Source of the DNA: Lentisphaeria bacterium
GTDB taxonomy: Bacteria > Verrucomicrobiota > Lentisphaeria > Victivallales > Victivallaceae
Reading direction: 5' to 3'
NCBI GenBank assembly: GCA_017508385.1
Contig: JAFVZB010000085.1
Location: 1 to 64,000 of the forward strand
DNA length: 64,000 nt
Part shown: positions 61,675 to 64,000 of the stretch, one piece after another
Numbering within the stretch: position 1 is the stretch's first letter
How the letters are laid out: each line of letters starts with the position of its first letter
The notes under the pieces: model-generated
Databases searched by the model: none
Told to the model about the DNA's origin: nothing
Seen by the model: only the letters and a program-made list of their open reading frames with translations
Made by a program: the position numbers and the translations under genes

Positions 61675-61704
61675 TTGATAATATTGCAAAAGGACTTATA
61701 TTAT
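61675..61704 (+). promoter_or_regulatory. Promoter of the nusA leader RNA
   Basis: TTGATA (61675-61680) is followed by overlapping -10 candidates TATATT (16-bp spacer) and TATTAT (18-bp spacer). Two copies of GCAAAA[T/G]GACTT (61665-61676, 61686-61697), 21 bp apart, overlap the core promoter. No other promoter is visible before nusA. Confidence 0.55.
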
Positions 61705-61710
61705 CTTTTG

Positions 61711-61874
61711 TGATTGAAAGATCTGCACGGCAAAGATTGCCGGATGGTCTCCCCGCCGGAGTGAGGAACTCCGGTCCTTGAAGTCGGATGTGCGAAAGTG
61801 CGTCTCCGGGGAAATGTGAGAAATAGAGGGTTATTACCCGGTCAGGAGAAGTGGGAACCGTTCCCGCTTTTTTT
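61711..61874 (+). ncRNA. Structured leader RNA upstream of nusA (candidate)
   Basis: The transcript would fold into a hairpin CGGCAA-AGA-UUGCCG inside a GAUC/GGUC stem (61720-61749). A closing stem UCCCCG/CGGGGA (61750-61755 with 61807-61812) encloses CCGGAGU-GAGGA-ACUCCGG and GUGC-GAAA-GUGC. Then come GGGU-UAUU-ACCC and a terminator. It has no match I recognise among RNase P, tmRNA, 6S, SRP or common riboswitches. It could be a small RNA or an attenuation leader. Confidence 0.6.
61851..61874 (+). terminator. Terminator between the leader RNA and nusA
   Basis: GTGGGAA pairs with TTCCCGC across a 3-base loop, with seven Ts directly after. The nusA start is 77 bases downstream with no visible promoter between, so read-through must supply nusA mRNA. 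Confidence 0.75.
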
Positions 61875-61950
61875 GTTTTTTGCGTGCAGAAGATAAAATC
61901 TGAAGAAGAACGGAAAAGCAGAAAGTAAAAAAAAGAAAGAGAGGTAGATT

Positions 61951-63186
61951 ATGGCAAATGAACTGCTCACAATTTTGGAATACATCGAACGCGAGCGCGG
62001 TATCAGTCGTGAGAGCATCACCGGAGCTCTTGAGAAAGCCATCAAAAATGCTTCCCACAAAAGTATCCATCCCGCAAGCAATCTCGATGTGGTGATCGAC
62101 CCCGCCACCGGTTCTATCAAGGCTTATGTTACGCTTGAAGTTGTGGAAGAGAATCCCAACAACGACCAGCTGGTCATCGACCGTGCCCGTGAGCGTTATC
62201 CCGAGGTACAGCTCGGCGATGTCGTCAAGTGGGAGGTCACTCCCCGCAACTTCGGACGCATCGCCGCTCAGACCGCCCGTCAGGCGATCATAAATGAGCT
62301 GCGCAAAGCCGAGAAAGCCACGGTCAACGACGAGTTCGCCGAGCGTGTGGGGCAAATCATTACAGGAACAGTCCGCAGAGTCGATAACGGCAACATCATC
62401 ATCGACTTCCAGAAAGCCGAAGGAATCATGGCGGGCCGTGACCGCATCCACGATGAGGAGTATTATCCCGGTGACCACATCAACGCTCTGCTGGTCAAGG
62501 TTGACAGCAATACTTCCGGACCCAGTTTGATCGTTTCCCGCAGCAATCCGGAGTTCGTGGCGAAACTTTTTGAGCGTGAGGTGAGCGAGATCCGTGACGG
62601 ACTGGTCAAAATCATGGGCATCGCCCGTGAGCCCGGCAGACGCACCAAGATCGCTGTGATGTCAACTGACAGCCGTGTCGATCCCGTCGGAGCCTGTGTC
62701 GGAGTCCGCGGCAGCAGAGTCCGCCGTATCACCGATGAGCTTGAGAATGAGCGTATCGACATCATTCCCTACGATGCCGATATCAAAAAGTATGCCGCCA
62801 ACGCCCTGCTGCCCGCCAAGGTGAAAGAGGTGCTGGTCAACGAAGAGAAACACGAGCTCACCGTTATCGTTACCGACGAGCAGTCGAGAGTTGCGTTCGG
62901 CCGCAAGGCTCAGAACATCCGCCTGACCGCAAAACTCATCAACTGGAACATCACTATCCGCAACGAGGAAAGTGAGCCGCAGATCACTCTCGAAGAGAAG
63001 ATGGCGCAGGCGGCTGAAAAACTTGCAGCCGACTTCAATGTTTCAGTGGAAACCGCCAGAGTTCTGGTTTCCAACGGCTACGTCACCATCGACGGCATCA
63101 AGGCAGCCGACGAAAGCGCACTGCTCGAGCTTGACGGTGTCGATGCCGAAGAGATTTCAGAGGCTCTCCGGGAGCTGGAAAAATAA
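61951..63186 (+). CDS. nusA: Transcription termination/antitermination protein NusA
   Basis: The 411-residue protein has the N-terminal RNAP-binding domain, an S1 domain (GQIITGTVRRVDNGNIII, about 137-200) and two KH domains including the GVRGSRVRRI loop. A short C-terminal helix-hairpin segment ends the protein. Its length lies between short Gram-positive and long E. coli forms. It controls pausing, termination and antitermination. GAGAGG precedes the ATG. It is followed by infB after 12 bases, and rimP is absent upstream. Confidence 0.95.
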   Translation: MANELLTILEYIERERGISRESITGALEKAIKNASHKSIHPASNLDVVIDPATGSIKAYVTLEVVEENPNNDQLVIDRARERYPEVQLGDVVKWEVTPRNFGRIAAQTARQAIINELRKAEKATVNDEFAERVGQIITGTVRRVDNGNIIIDFQKAEGIMAGRDRIHDEEYYPGDHINALLVKVDSNTSGPSLIVSRSNPEFVAKLFEREVSEIRDGLVKIMGIAREPGRRTKIAVMSTDSRVDPVGACVGVRGSRVRRITDELENERIDIIPYDADIKKYAANALLPAKVKEVLVNEEKHELTVIVTDEQSRVAFGRKAQNIRLTAKLINWNITIRNEESEPQITLEEKMAQAAEKLAADFNVSVETARVLVSNGYVTIDGIKAADESALLELDGVDAEEISEALRELEK

Positions 63187-63198
63187 GGAGATACTCTC

Positions 63199-64000
63199 AT
63201 GGCTAAACTTACAGTAAAAGATCTTTCCAAGAAATACGGAGTTTCCAGTCAGGAAATCATCCGCGAGCTCTCAGGTCAGGGTCTCGACCTCGACAAGGGC
63301 GATAAGAGTGTTATTCCTGAAGATATGGCTGAATTGGTGGATGCCTTTCTCGATGATGTTTACAACTCAGAAGACAACCACATGGTGAACAACAAGCGCA
63401 ACAGCTCCGGAAACGGTAAGAAAGGTGCGCCCAAACGTGGCAGCGAGAACCAGAAGGGAGCCGACCGCAACAACAATTTCCGCAAAAGCGGCAGCAAAAA
63501 CAGTGACTCTGCCAAGAGTGTCGCCGCCGGAAGCGAGATAACTCTTCAGACTCCCATCGTGGTGAAAAATCTCGCCGAGGCTCTCGGACGCAAGCCCAAT
63601 GAGGTCATCACCGACCTCATCAAACTGGGTGAGCTCGCCGGTATCAATCAGGCGATCAGCGAAGAGCTTGCCCGCAAAGTTTGCGAAAAATACGAGATAA
63701 CTCTGGTCATCGGAGCGGCTGAAAGCAAAAACACCTCCCGCCCGGTCAAGGTCGAGGAGGAGGAAGTTGATGACCCGGCTTCTCTCGTTGAGCGTCCTCC
63801 CGTAGTGACCTTCATGGGACACGTTGACCACGGCAAGACCAGCTTGCAGGATGCCATCCGTCACACCAATGTCACCGCCAAAGAGGCAGGTGCGATCACT
63901 CAGCATATCGGAGCGTCAACCGTCGTCTTCAACGGCAAAGGCATAACCTTCATCGACACTCCCGGACACGCCGCTTTCTCAAATATGCGTGCCCGCGGAG
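63199..64000 (+). CDS. infB: Translation initiation factor IF-2 (5' part, cut by window edge)
   Basis: The ATG has AAGGAG 8 bases upstream and the frame stays open to the end (267 codons seen). The N-terminal domain ([12 protein letters not shown]) and a Lys/Asn/Ser-rich linker precede a second IF2-N domain. The GTPase domain begins near residue 206 with [11 protein letters not shown] and continues to IDTPGHAAF. It brings initiator tRNA to the 30S subunit. The nusA-infB order is the usual one. Confidence 0.95.
   Translation, partial: MAKLTVKDLSKKYGVSSQEIIRELSGQGLDLDKGDKSVIPEDMAELVDAFLDDVYNSEDNHMVNNKRNSSGNGKKGAPKRGSENQKGADRNNNFRKSGSKNSDSAKSVAAGSEITLQTPIVVKNLAEALGRKPNEVITDLIKLGELAGINQAISEELARKVCEKYEITLVIGAAESKNTSRPVKVEEEEVDDPASLVERPPVVTFMGHVDHGKTSLQDAIRHTNVTAKEAGAITQHIGASTVVFNGKGITFIDTPGHAAFSNMRARG

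Noticed and set aside
61720-61760. Possible c-di-GMP (GEMM) aptamer because of CACGGCAAAG
   Set aside because: The second conserved half of the GEMM aptamer is missing and the following stems do not fit.
61840-61874. Possible T-box antiterminator (GTGGGAACCG) before nusA
   Set aside because: The resemblance to the T-box core is short, no stem I or specifier loop is visible, and nusA is not an aminoacylation gene.
1-64000. CRISPR array, rRNA, tRNA, prophage or insertion sequence
   Set aside because: I looked for regularly spaced short repeats, tRNA T-loop signatures in the gaps and transposase or integrase motifs and saw none. Short or degenerate examples could be missed by eye.

Overview
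The window looks like chromosomal DNA of a Lentisphaerota bacterium, probably Victivallales or a close gut relative. The support is a pseudopilin-like H-X9-DG protein next to an AraC regulator, a small secreted protein resembling the TIGR04073 family, a divergent FtsZ that keeps a classical C-terminal peptide, several carbohydrate-active enzymes under AraC-type control, and a general PVC-like gene mix. The phylum call rests on protein signatures alone. I found no rRNA, tRNA, CRISPR array, prophage, transposase or integrase.

Layout. Positions 1-311 hold a tandem repeat and one end of a dispersed element. 312-2754 (minus) is an esterase, a UPF0210 protein and an ACT-domain protein. 2928-5563 (plus) is a GH105-like hydrolase and an AGCS symporter. 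5605-12110 (minus) is a compact run: ROK kinase, ftsA, divergent ftsZ, LptF/LptG-like permease, TatD, PhnP-like hydrolase. 12221-17959 (plus) is an overlapping run: ExbB, ExbD, TonB-like, YycJ-like hydrolase, zinc-ribbon protein kinase, a second ROK protein, PurN-like formyltransferase. 17989-23346 holds an AraC regulator divergent from a DUF4832-type protein, then a double-SIS MurQ/GckR-like protein and a GNAT enzyme. 25226-40862 (plus) contains aconitase, rimO, pgsA, a flippase-like protein, a metF fusion, a polar amino acid ABC importer, a PHP-domain protein, then hisB, an SDR, a GH36-like enzyme, an Asp-box propeller protein and a hydrolase. 40852-46291 (minus) has thiE and thi4 under a TPP riboswitch, a 2-hydroxyacid dehydrogenase, rarA, a CYTH protein and rnhC. 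46494-57593 (plus) has gyrA, folP, cdaA, ybbR, a PpiD/SurA-like chaperone, a tandem-domain speD, a NifU-like protein, recJ and two hsp20 genes. 57836-60385 (minus) is a beta-helix protein and a pseudopilin, divergent from an AraC regulator. The window ends with a structured leader RNA, nusA and the 5' part of infB.

The most interesting signals are these. (1) A roughly 165-nt multi-hairpin RNA ending in an intrinsic terminator sits in front of nusA. (2) Both AraC genes face a divergent target across an intergenic region holding 12-14 bp direct repeats exactly 21 bp apart next to the target promoter. (3) A 155-bp element with inverted ends is present in two full copies and two partial copies, three of the four against gene 3' ends. 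(4) SpeD carries a second, catalytically degenerate SpeD-like domain. (5) A GG-N10-GC sigma-54-type promoter precedes the hsp20 pair. All functional statements come from reading the sequence; no database search was run.
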